Source: Candidatus Zixiibacteriota bacterium
Lineage (GTDB): Bacteria; Zixibacteria; MSB-5A5; GN15; FEB-12
Length of the DNA stretch: 13,027 nt
Direction: 5' to 3'
Assembly: GCA_030591625.1 (NCBI GenBank)
Contig: JAUVAR010000034.1
Span: 1 to 13,027 of the forward strand
In this document: positions 6,998 to 13,027 of the stretch, piece after piece
Position numbering within the stretch: the stretch's first letter is position 1
How the letters are laid out: each line of letters starts with the position of its first letter
The notes under the pieces: model-generated
Seen by the model: only the letters and a program-made list of their open reading frames with translations
What the model was told of the DNA's origin: nothing
Database searches by the model: none
Program-made: the position numbers and the translations under genes

Positions 6998-8599
6998 ATG
7001 AAATTGCGGACTTTTTCTATCTTAACAATGTCACTGGCTTTTATCTTAGCAGGATGTGGCAACGACCCTGTGAGCACAAATGAACCACCAAAAGACTCAC
7101 TAAAAGATTACATTGATGATGTTAGTCCTTATCCCTCACCAACACCCGAATTTGATGTTTCGGTAGGAAAGCTATCTGACACAACCGCCCATTCTCCTTC
7201 GGGAGTAATGATATGTTCTGTCGAAGAATTTGAGATGGGACGAAACATGCATGAAATTGTAGCTTTTGAACCAAATGCAGTTGCGTTATGGCCTGGCTGC
7301 ATTGTTCAGGGAAAGGATGTTGGTGATGGTATTCTTAACCCGGTTTCGGTGGGTAGAACACCTATCACTATTGGGATACCAGGATTCCCTGGGTTACCCG
7401 TGGAACAGCTATCCAAAACTATAGAAAACCCAAACCAATTCAACGTAGCTGGTGCACTTAACCAAATAGTTGATGATTTCATTGCATCCGATAACCCCTT
7501 ACCTGCAGTGTTTAGTTTTGATTCAAAAGAAACATACGACTTTGAGCAAGGTATGCTCGACCTTGGTATTTCAGCAGATTGGGTGGGTGGAAATCTCAGA
7601 AGCAGATTCGAATATGAGTGGGAAAGTACTACCAATACTCTCCTTTTGAAATTTACTCAAAAATATTACACTGCCACAGTAGATCCACCTTCATCATCGG
7701 ACTCATATTTTAACTCAAGCGTTACTGTTGGCGATTTGAAAAATTACACCGGAGATGGCAACCCTCTTTGTTATGTAAAATCTGTAACCTATGGACGAAT
7801 TGGAATTCTTTCAATAACTTCATCATCAAGCCAGAGCGAAATGAAAGCATCAGTTGATGCAGCATTTGATGCAATTATGGCAAGCGGAGAGATTGACTCC
7901 GAGGCTTCTTATGCGCAGGTGCTCAGAGAATCCGAAATGAAACTATTGATCCTTGGTGGTTCAGCAACAGATGGCATAGTAAGTTTAACCAATCCAATAG
8001 AGGGATTGATGAACTGGATCAATGCAGGCATCGAACTTAATCAAACAACACGAGGCGTTCCAATTTCATATGTTGTTGCACATTTAAGAGATAATACAAA
8101 TGCTCGTTTCCAATATACTACTTCATTCAAACAACGTATCTGCACTTGGGCCGACCAACCAGCTTGGGTTAGTGTCTATGCCATGACATGTCATGGTGGT
8201 GAAGGAGGATTCTATCCTGCTCTTGAAGGATGGTGTTATGTCTGGCTGACAACTGAGATTCCGGGAATGGACCCAATTGTTAAATATAAAAAAGTCGCAT
8301 TTGGCAATTTTGATCCGGGCGAAACTCGAACGATTACAAGTGCTTCATGGGATAACCCAATACCAAAACAGGCAGGAACAAAATTCACTCTTCGAATTAA
8401 AATTGTCGAAGATGATGACTCCTACGATGATAACATGGGGGACTACTCATGGGAGTTTACTTACCCTACATACAGCACCGGTACAGGAGATTGTTCAGAG
8501 GAGCCATTGCACTGCTTGTATTCGCAGCTATTTGTTGATGGTGGGCAGAAAATTATAGCTTACTTCAAAGTACATCTTGATGGTCCACCAGAACCTTGA
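6998..8599 (+). CDS. Cholesterol-dependent-cytolysin-like pore-forming lipoprotein
   Basis: 533 residues. The start at 6998 has GGGAG 7 bases upstream and gives a clean lipoprotein signal (lipobox LAGC, C20), so it should be an exported lipoprotein; an upstream in-frame ATG at 6953 would bury the signal. Residues about 75-375 track the core of thiol-activated cytolysins in order: WPGC at 98-101 (YPGA in the family), PITIGIPGFPGL, a TQKYYTATVDPP segment followed by SSVTVGDL, TYGR (YGR at 265-267), a TSSSS stretch leading into a helical TMH2-like region, LGG with the glycine pair at 320-321, and GVPISYVVAHLRDN at about 353-366. These correspond to domains 1-3, including both regions that become membrane hairpins. 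After about residue 372 the similarity ends. The cholesterol-binding undecapeptide (ECTGLAWEWWR in perfringolysin) is absent, replaced by a region with five cysteines (CTW, TCHGG, WCYVW, DC, HC). By sequence reading this is a CDC-like protein from a Gram-negative. Target and activation are unknown. Confidence 0.85.
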   Translation: MKLRTFSILTMSLAFILAGCGNDPVSTNEPPKDSLKDYIDDVSPYPSPTPEFDVSVGKLSDTTAHSPSGVMICSVEEFEMGRNMHEIVAFEPNAVALWPGCIVQGKDVGDGILNPVSVGRTPITIGIPGFPGLPVEQLSKTIENPNQFNVAGALNQIVDDFIASDNPLPAVFSFDSKETYDFEQGMLDLGISADWVGGNLRSRFEYEWESTTNTLLLKFTQKYYTATVDPPSSSDSYFNSSVTVGDLKNYTGDGNPLCYVKSVTYGRIGILSITSSSSQSEMKASVDAAFDAIMASGEIDSEASYAQVLRESEMKLLILGGSATDGIVSLTNPIEGLMNWINAGIELNQTTRGVPISYVVAHLRDNTNARFQYTTSFKQRICTWADQPAWVSVYAMTCHGGEGGFYPALEGWCYVWLTTEIPGMDPIVKYKKVAFGNFDPGETRTITSASWDNPIPKQAGTKFTLRIKIVEDDDSYDDNMGDYSWEFTYPTYSTGTGDCSEEPLHCLYSQLFVDGGQKIIAYFKVHLDGPPEP

Positions 8600-8628
8600 T
8601 GTCTTAACAGCTAATTTTAAAAATTGAG

Positions 8629-8662
8629 AGACGGGCTTCGCAAAGGAGCCTGTCTTTTTTTT
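8629..8662 (+). terminator. Strong rho-independent terminator after the cytolysin-like gene
   Basis: An 11-bp stem (8629-8639 with 8645-8655, containing two G-T pairs) closes a GCAAA loop and leads into eight T at 8655-8662. It ends transcription of the cytolysin-like gene 30 bases after its stop. The T-run overlaps the first two bases of the stop codon complement of the convergent nitrilase gene (8661-8663), so the two genes are packed tail to tail. Confidence 0.92.
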
Positions 8663-9623
8663 ATTTATCTGCTAAATTGTTGTTCACACTAAACTGAAAT
8701 ACATCGGGACGAGAGTAATGACCGGCAACATCGAACAGCCATTTCTGGGCGGGGATCATATCAAGGTCTATCTCGGCATATAGTATCCCCTGTTCTGCCT
8801 CCAATGGACCCTCAATTATTTTTCCATCCGGTCCAATCACACAACTATTTCCTTTGTTGATAAATTCACGATCATCGGGATACATTTGCTTGAACTCATA
8901 CCTATCAGGGATATCACTCATTTTCATACATGGAGCACAACTGATAACAAACATCCCTCCCTCACGGGCGATATGTCTCATTGCAATTTGCCATGCCTCG
9001 GAAGAATCCCATGTTGGTGCAACGTAAATTTGTACTCCTGACATATACATACTATTTCTCGCCAGAGGCATGAAATTCTCCCAACAGATCAATCCACCAA
9101 GCTTACCAATAGATGTATCAAAAGAAACTAATGTGTCACCACCCCCAGAAGACCACATCAAACGTTCACCACCCGTTGCAATTAGTTTGCGGTGCTTGCC
9201 CATCAGACGCCCATCGGGACCAAAATACAAAAGTGTGTTATATAAACTTGAGTTGCTTGCTTCGCTGTTACGCTCGTTCACACCGATTGTTACATAGACT
9301 CCTGCAGCTTTGGAGGCTTTGCCAATACGTTCAACGGCTTCATCGGGAATTGAAACGGCCGATGCAAGCAGTTCACCATATAATTTGTTGATCAAATCTT
9401 TTCGTGCCGGAGGTAGCAGCCACACCCAATCGGGGTAACCCGAAATGAACGCTTCGGGAAATACTACCAGCTTGGCGCCATTGCCGGCAGCTTTCATTAT
9501 TAATTCACACGCCTTTTCAATGGTAGCATCTTTGTTAAGGAAGATTGGTGAATCTTGTACTGCAGCAATTTTGAATTGTCTGTTTCCGATTGAATCTTTT
9601 TTTGATCTCTTGTCACTATCCAT
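8661..9623 (-). CDS. Nitrilase (carbon-nitrogen hydrolase superfamily)
   Basis: 320 residues, the usual size for true nitrilases. The Glu-Lys-Cys triad is in place: E57 in FPEAFISGYP, K146 in GKHRKL, and C180 in GGLICWENFMPLAR. The CWEN context and the following APTWD and MRHIAREGG segments are characteristic of branch-1 nitrilases (R-CN to acid and ammonia) rather than amidases or beta-ureidopropionases. E153 in GGERLMW is the likely second glutamate. The enzyme should be cytoplasmic and form homo-oligomers or helical filaments. The preferred nitrile (aliphatic, aryl or arylaceto-) is not evident. The start at 9623 has only a weak GGACCGGA upstream. The zinc-ribbon gene lies 162 bases upstream on the same strand and may share a transcript. 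Confidence 0.93.
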   Translation of the reverse strand: MDSDKRSKKDSIGNRQFKIAAVQDSPIFLNKDATIEKACELIMKAAGNGAKLVVFPEAFISGYPDWVWLLPPARKDLINKLYGELLASAVSIPDEAVERIGKASKAAGVYVTIGVNERNSEASNSSLYNTLLYFGPDGRLMGKHRKLIATGGERLMWSSGGGDTLVSFDTSIGKLGGLICWENFMPLARNSMYMSGVQIYVAPTWDSSEAWQIAMRHIAREGGMFVISCAPCMKMSDIPDRYEFKQMYPDDREFINKGNSCVIGPDGKIIEGPLEAEQGILYAEIDLDMIPAQKWLFDVAGHYSRPDVFQFSVNNNLADK

Positions 9624-9785
9624 TTCCGGTCCCGCTCTGAATTTTGATTTTATGCACTACTCCCTACAACAAGATCGTCTCTTGGGAGTTCAGGACATAT
9701 CAACAGAAAGTAGCAATGTAGTAACAATTCTCTTATCTCCTTTGAGAAGACAAGAGAGGTGCAAGATTTAACGAACAAAGAAGCA

Positions 9786-9980
9786 TTAACCGATAGAACA
9801 GCTCATATCTTCGCCACAACACATTGGTGACTTGATCTTGCCATGATCGTTCGGGCATTTTGAGATTTGAACTTCGTTGCCGTCATCGAGTTTAAGTATA
9901 TCGTTGACGAGGGGTGCATCACACTTAGCACAGGTCGCATTTACTGCCATTCCACATTTTGAACATTCATAGGTAGCCAT
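9786..9980 (-). CDS. Small zinc-ribbon protein
   Basis: 64 residues beginning ATYECSKCG. CxxC pairs at C6/C9 and C17/C20, C42, and a C53-C54 pair with C60 suggest one or two zinc sites. The AAAGGA at a good distance before the ATG at 9980 supports translation. The middle (about 21-40) is acidic and hydrophilic, and the end (PMCCGEDMSC) resembles a metal-binding tail. There is no membrane segment. I recognise the general zinc-ribbon type but not a function; nucleic-acid or protein contact is possible. It precedes the nitrilase gene on the same strand. No clear terminator separates them, only an imperfect hairpin with no U-run near 9730-9760. Confidence 0.8.
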   Translation of the reverse strand: MATYECSKCGMAVNATCAKCDAPLVNDILKLDDGNEVQISKCPNDHGKIKSPMCCGEDMSCSIG

Positions 9981-10116
9981 TCTTGATTCCTTTCAGAACA
10001 AATCAACGAGAGATTTGAATTGTATGTTACTTTCAATTACCAGATACATTTGATACGAAATCAATTACTAAATGTCAAATTGATACCTCAATGGCGGTGT
10101 AATCAATTTAATTATA
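9981..10116. other. A/T-rich spacer upstream of the zinc-ribbon gene
   Basis: No gene is supported here. It should contain the minus-strand promoter of the zinc-ribbon gene, but I see no clear boxes. Two small inverted repeats are visible: CAAATC/GATTTG at 9999-10004 and 10012-10017, and AAATTGAT/ATCAATTT at 10077-10084 and 10102-10109. In such A/T-rich sequence these may be chance. Confidence 0.4.
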
Positions 10117-10316
10117 ATTTTCGTACTCAGGGATACAATAGTGACGAAGTGTAGTTTTGTAGTTGTAATTTTAGTATCCATAACAATATAATGGAAATAT
10201 TTTTCAATTGTATCGTTGTAGGGAAAGTGCGGGTGTGGCTTGTCCTTTAAGGAAACCACCCCGCCAAGGCTGGGATGGGCGACCCGTCCGAATGAACGTC
10301 CAAGTGAGGTTAATTT
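10117..10316 (+). repeat. Diverged direct repeat, copy A (about 200 bp)
   Basis: This stretch recurs at 10548-10760 in the same orientation. The block 10131-10230 aligns with 10561-10660 without gaps at about 70 of 100 positions. It includes an identical GGATACAATA, the near-identical TTAGTATCCATAACAA, and GGAAAGTG. A second block, 10256-10285 against 10703-10732, matches at 23 of 30 positions and holds CCAAGG and GCGACCC. Between the blocks copy B has about 17 extra bases. The strand is nominal, since no function is known. It may be an old intergenic repeat family, a structured RNA, or remnants of a duplicated gene. Confidence 0.75.
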
Positions 10317-10547
10317 TATTGTAATCAATTCAGGTTGGTCGGCATATAGCGAAATGGCTTTGTTGTTTAAAATAACACTTTTAGGGGACATCCTCCCCTG
10401 GGACGCTTCTTTGCTTGCTCCACGAATTTTTATGGTCTGCGCTCCAATTCCCACGGTTTGAGGCAGACGAGTGTTCGCAGTTGGCTGACAAGATGCATAA
10501 ATGGGTTTGCTCGTGCAAAAAAAGGTGCATTGTAGTGAACCGATGGT
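10317..10547. other. Spacer between the two repeat copies
   Basis: About 230 bases unique within the window, with no gene I can support. One clean hairpin is seen: AGGGGA at 10383-10388 pairs with TCCCCT at 10394-10399 around a CATCC loop. It has no U-run on either strand, so it is not an intrinsic terminator. Confidence 0.4.
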
Positions 10548-10760
10548 CTTTTCGGAACGGGGATACAATAGGGTCGGGGTGTGAATTTGTAGATGTCTGT
10601 TTAGTGTCCATAACAACATGAACGAAACAAGAATCAACTTTGAATTGGTATGGAAAGTGTGTGGTGGAAGACTCGCTGAATATGAGATCGCACTTCAAAA
10701 ACCTACTCCTCCAAGGAGAGGATGTGCGACCCCGGCCAAATTCACGAGTGTGATTATAAC
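10548..10760 (+). repeat. Diverged direct repeat, copy B
   Basis: Second copy of the element at 10117-10316, offset by 430 bases in its first half and 447 in its second. The copies differ enough (roughly 70-77 percent identical in the alignable blocks) that the duplication is old or the copies were acquired separately. Copy B ends about 250 bases before the large secreted-protein gene. Open frames run across both copies on the minus strand, but the indel between blocks breaks the common frame in this copy. Confidence 0.75.
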
Positions 10761-10839
10761 TGGATACAAGTGAATACTATTGAGTCAAAAATGTAACTCA
10801 AGGCCTTCCTTTGACTTACCATATGAGACAAATACCACC

Positions 10840-10869
10840 TTGACAATCTACATTAACATGTTATATTTG
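10840..10869 (+). promoter_or_regulatory. Promoter candidate for the secreted repeat protein
   Basis: TTGACA at 10840-10845 and TATATT at 10862-10867 are spaced by 16 bases, a good sigma70-type match. The same site also fits the Bacteroidota consensus: TTG, 19 bases, then TATATTTG (TAnnTTTG) at 10862-10869. A start near 10875 would give a 5' untranslated region of about 138 bases before the ATG at 11013. Confidence 0.55.
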
Positions 10870-11012
10870 ACTTCGTCATCTATGGTCGAAATAGGCCATT
10901 CTAACAGAGACGTCCGTAGAGCTAGTTCAGTATTATCTCAGTACACCAGGACACCATCATGCAGGCTTGTTATCGAATTCATGCGAGTACGAAAACCTAT
11001 TTGGAGGTCTTT

Positions 11013-13027
11013 ATGTCGAAGAAAATGTTAATGGTCTGTCTGCTTCTAACCACAATAATTATTTTATCAGTTCTCCCTGCGTCCGCCTTGGGAGAAACAG
11101 TAGATTTCAAACCAAAGGATCAAACCAATTGGACCGGCACAGCGCGGGTAGTTGCGAACCCTATTATAGCTTACTCTCGCATTGTCGACGTCATTATTGT
11201 CGGGGTCCAGCAGGACTCCCCAATTTCCCCTGCATTCAACTGGCGCGGCTTTGCAAAGTTTGATATTACCTCTCTGCCTGCAGACGCCTGTGTATCGGGA
11301 ATTGAGCTAATTGGCAGTTCTCTGACCACGACCTCTGGTCATATCCTGGAAGTTCGGCGTATGACAATCGATCCAAAGACGGCGACTGACCAAGAATTGT
11401 TTGAAGGGTGTATGGGAACAAAATATTCAAGCTGTTCTTTCTGCATGAGCTCCATAGGTTCCCATACCAGAGCCTTGCCAGCGAGTTCATACGAGCATCT
11501 TGAAAGTGCTCAGGAGCAGGGATGGTTTGCGCTTGGCTTTACGGAACTGGACGAAAACACCCTGCCGGGTATGTGGGAAGGGTACGCTGGCTCTTCGCCA
11601 CCTATATTGAGAGTCACTTACACGGTTCCTCCCCGCGCACTTCCTAACCCGGCGATTGATGTTGATTCTATATGTGTTGGTGACCAGTTCTGTGTTTCAT
11701 GGCTTCCAGTACCCGGCGCCACATCTTATGATATATATGAATTAGGCTTGGGATGGAAAAATGTCGGAAGCGCCACATCAAAATGCTATATAAAATGGGG
11801 TCCGGGTGGTTACACTTTCAATGTCCGCGCGTTGAATAGTTGTGGTATGAGCGCTACCTCCCCCAGCGTCTCCGTTGAGGTTATCGCTGCGCCTGCAAGA
11901 CCGAACGGACTCGTCGCTACTTCCGGCCCATACTGTCTCAATGATAGCTATACTATTTCGTGGAATCCCTTGGGAGGCGTCACGTCTTACGAGATACGTG
12001 AAGATGACAACAGTTGGATAAATGTAGGCGATATTACCCAGTGGACTTTTACACCAAACCAAGCAGGCATCCATAGCTACGTCGTACGAGGAATTAACAT
12101 GTGCGGAGCTGGAAGCACCAGCAGTTCGGTCTCTTTAGTTGTGCTTGAGGCCTTAGCTGCTCCAGCAAAATTGGTGAAGAGTGACGGACCACACTGCACC
12201 AGGGTAAGCTACACGATCTCATGGACTTCTGTCACGGGAGCCGAAACTTACGAGGTACTTGAAGATGATGGCAGATGGGTCAATGTCGGCAATAACTTGA
12301 CGCATACTTTTAGCCATACTTCCGCCGGCACCCACATCTACATAGTACGAGCTGTTAATACGTGCGGACCCGGAGCGACCAGTTCCACAGTCTCTGTTAA
12401 GCTGCTGGCCGTGCCGGCTATCCCAACGGCAGCGATATCTGTTGACTCAGTTTGTATCGACGGAGAGTTCTGCGTTACCTGGAATGCCGTGGCTGGTGCT
12501 GTCTCGTACGAGATAAGAGAGGATGCCCTAGCCTGGGCAAGTGTTGGTTTGTCCACTTCTAAATGCTACGCAAAAAGCTCGTCCAGTATTTTCAGTTACA
12601 GTATCAGGGCAATAAATGATTGTGGTATCAGTTCTGCCTCCAATAGTGTAACTGTCAAAGTAATCGATGCGCCTGCGTCACCGGCCCAGCCGATAAGCGA
12701 CGGTCCGCACTGCACCAACTCCAACTATACGGTTTCATGGGCTCCATTGACCGGAGTTAATACCTATCAGATACGAGAGGATGACGGTGATTGGATTGAT
12801 GTTGCTAATAGTAACGATTGGACTTACAGACACTCCGCACCCGATAGCCACAACTACGAAGTGCGAGGTGTTAATATGTGCGGTGCAGGCGCTCCCAGTG
12901 CCAAACTCACCGTTACAGTAGAGGTTGCTCCGGCTACCCCGGAGGCTCCAAAAGCATCCGAAACCAACCCCTGTTCTGACGCTAATGTAACAATTAATTG
13001 GGTGGCAGTTGATGGTGCGAAAGAGTA
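11013..13027 (+). CDS. Secreted DNRLRE-like / fibronectin-III-like repeat protein (3' truncated by window edge)
   Basis: The frame is open from ATG 11013 to the window end, giving 671 codons with no stop. GGAGG at 11003-11007 supports the start. A Sec signal peptide (MSKK, hydrophobic core, cleavage after ASA at about residue 25) sends it out of the cytoplasm. Residues about 28-205 resemble a DNRLRE-type domain: a RGFAKFDITSLP strand near the front, and a GWFALGF...W.GYAGSSPPILRVTYTV ending. After a short proline-rich linker come Fn3-like units with tryptophans at residues 230, 317, 404, 490, 576 and 663, a period of 86-87. Each has a Cys before the SW motif and a Cys in an N-x-CG motif near its end, probably a disulfide. 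Units 1 and 4 have four cysteines each. The C-terminus, with any anchor or sorting signal, is outside the window. Adhesion or polysaccharide binding is a reasonable guess, not shown. Confidence 0.9.
   Translation, partial: MSKKMLMVCLLLTTIIILSVLPASALGETVDFKPKDQTNWTGTARVVANPIIAYSRIVDVIIVGVQQDSPISPAFNWRGFAKFDITSLPADACVSGIELIGSSLTTTSGHILEVRRMTIDPKTATDQELFEGCMGTKYSSCSFCMSSIGSHTRALPASSYEHLESAQEQGWFALGFTELDENTLPGMWEGYAGSSPPILRVTYTVPPRALPNPAIDVDSICVGDQFCVSWLPVPGATSYDIYELGLGWKNVGSATSKCYIKWGPGGYTFNVRALNSCGMSATSPSVSVEVIAAPARPNGLVATSGPYCLNDSYTISWNPLGGVTSYEIREDDNSWINVGDITQWTFTPNQAGIHSYVVRGINMCGAGSTSSSVSLVVLEALAAPAKLVKSDGPHCTRVSYTISWTSVTGAETYEVLEDDGRWVNVGNNLTHTFSHTSAGTHIYIVRAVNTCGPGATSSTVSVKLLAVPAIPTAAISVDSVCIDGEFCVTWNAVAGAVSYEIREDALAWASVGLSTSKCYAKSSSSIFSYSIRAINDCGISSASNSVTVKVIDAPASPAQPISDGPHCTNSNYTVSWAPLTGVNTYQIREDDGDWIDVANSNDWTYRHSAPDSHNYEVRGVNMCGAGAPSAKLTVTVEVAPATPEAPKASETNPCSDANVTINWVAVDGAKE
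11691..13027 (+). repeat. Coding tandem repeats of 258-261 bp in a three-unit higher-order pattern
   Basis: The conserved SW tryptophan codons lie at 11700, 11961, 12222, 12480, 12738 and 12999, spaced 261, 261, 258, 258 and 261 bases. Unit 1 is closest to unit 4 (VDS.C....FCV, TSKCY, CG) and unit 2 to unit 5 (EIREDD/QIREDD, NMCGAG). Unit 3 resembles the second type. The block of three, about 777-780 bp, therefore appears to have been duplicated as a whole. Confidence 0.85.

Noticed and set aside
8201..8260. WCYVW as a relic of the CDC undecapeptide
   Set aside because: Only a loose Trp/Cys resemblance; the residue order and neighbouring sequence do not match the motif.
9730..9760. Hairpin between the zinc-ribbon and nitrilase genes as a terminator
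   Set aside because: The stem is interrupted and lacks a U-run on the minus strand.
10272..10288. GGATGGG-CGA-CCCGTCC hairpin in repeat copy A as a conserved RNA structure
   Set aside because: The changes in copy B do not preserve the pairing, so there is no covariation support.
10068..10637. A 189-codon open frame on the minus strand across the repeat region
   Set aside because: It has no clear ribosome site, an odd composition and no recognised domain, and its frame is not kept in the second repeat copy. Not called a gene, though the third-base pattern of one block is reported.
10381..10698. A second minus-strand frame of 105 codons overlapping the first
   Set aside because: It overlaps another open frame in a different phase and shares only a few residues with the equivalent part of copy A. 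Best seen as a by-product of the repeat.
10780..11031. An 83-codon plus-strand frame overlapping the start of the secreted-protein gene
   Set aside because: It lies in another frame, covers the predicted promoter and leader, and has no domain or ribosome site.

Overview
The window looks like a chromosomal stretch from a Gram-negative bacterium of moderate to low GC content. The evidence is an OmpA-type peptidoglycan-binding domain, a lipobox lipoprotein and Sec signal peptides. Several genes have clear Shine-Dalgarno sites (for example at 571-577 and 11003-11007), which argues against a typical member of the Bacteroidota. The mix of a Ser/Thr kinase fused to TPRs, many secreted repeat proteins and wide intergenic gaps suggests an environmental lineage near the FCB superphylum. 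That placement is inference only.

Layout. 1-219 is the C-terminal end of an OmpA-family protein. 220-586 is a gene-free stretch with a promoter-like site, an untranslated leader and a strong intrinsic terminator in front of a MarC-family membrane protein (587-1219, +). On the minus strand follow a SAM methyltransferase (1245-2075) and a large Ser/Thr protein kinase with a TolB_N/FlgO-like domain and TPRs (2273-4549). 4797-5257 (+) is a decayed aminoglycoside-phosphotransferase-like pseudogene. 5305-5709 (-) encodes a small four-helix membrane protein. 6090-6839 (+) encodes a NicO/UreH-like metal transporter with a histidine-rich loop.

The most striking gene is at 6998-8599 (+): a lipoprotein whose central part reads as a cholesterol-dependent-cytolysin (thiol-activated cytolysin) pore-forming core. 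It has an unrelated, cysteine-containing C-terminal region in place of the membrane-recognition domain with its tryptophan-rich undecapeptide. A strong terminator follows and overlaps the stop codon of a convergent nitrilase (8661-9623, -). Upstream of the nitrilase, on the same strand, is a 64-residue zinc-ribbon protein (9786-9980, -).

9981-11012 carries no gene I can support. It holds two diverged copies of an element of about 200 bp, spaced about 430-447 bp apart. From 11013 to the window end (+) runs an open, 3'-truncated gene for a large secreted protein: signal peptide, a DNRLRE-like N-terminal domain, then fibronectin-III-like repeats of 86-87 residues arranged as a three-unit higher-order repeat.

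Most genes sit alone with large spacers, so I see no long operon. No tRNA, rRNA, CRISPR array or insertion sequence was recognised.
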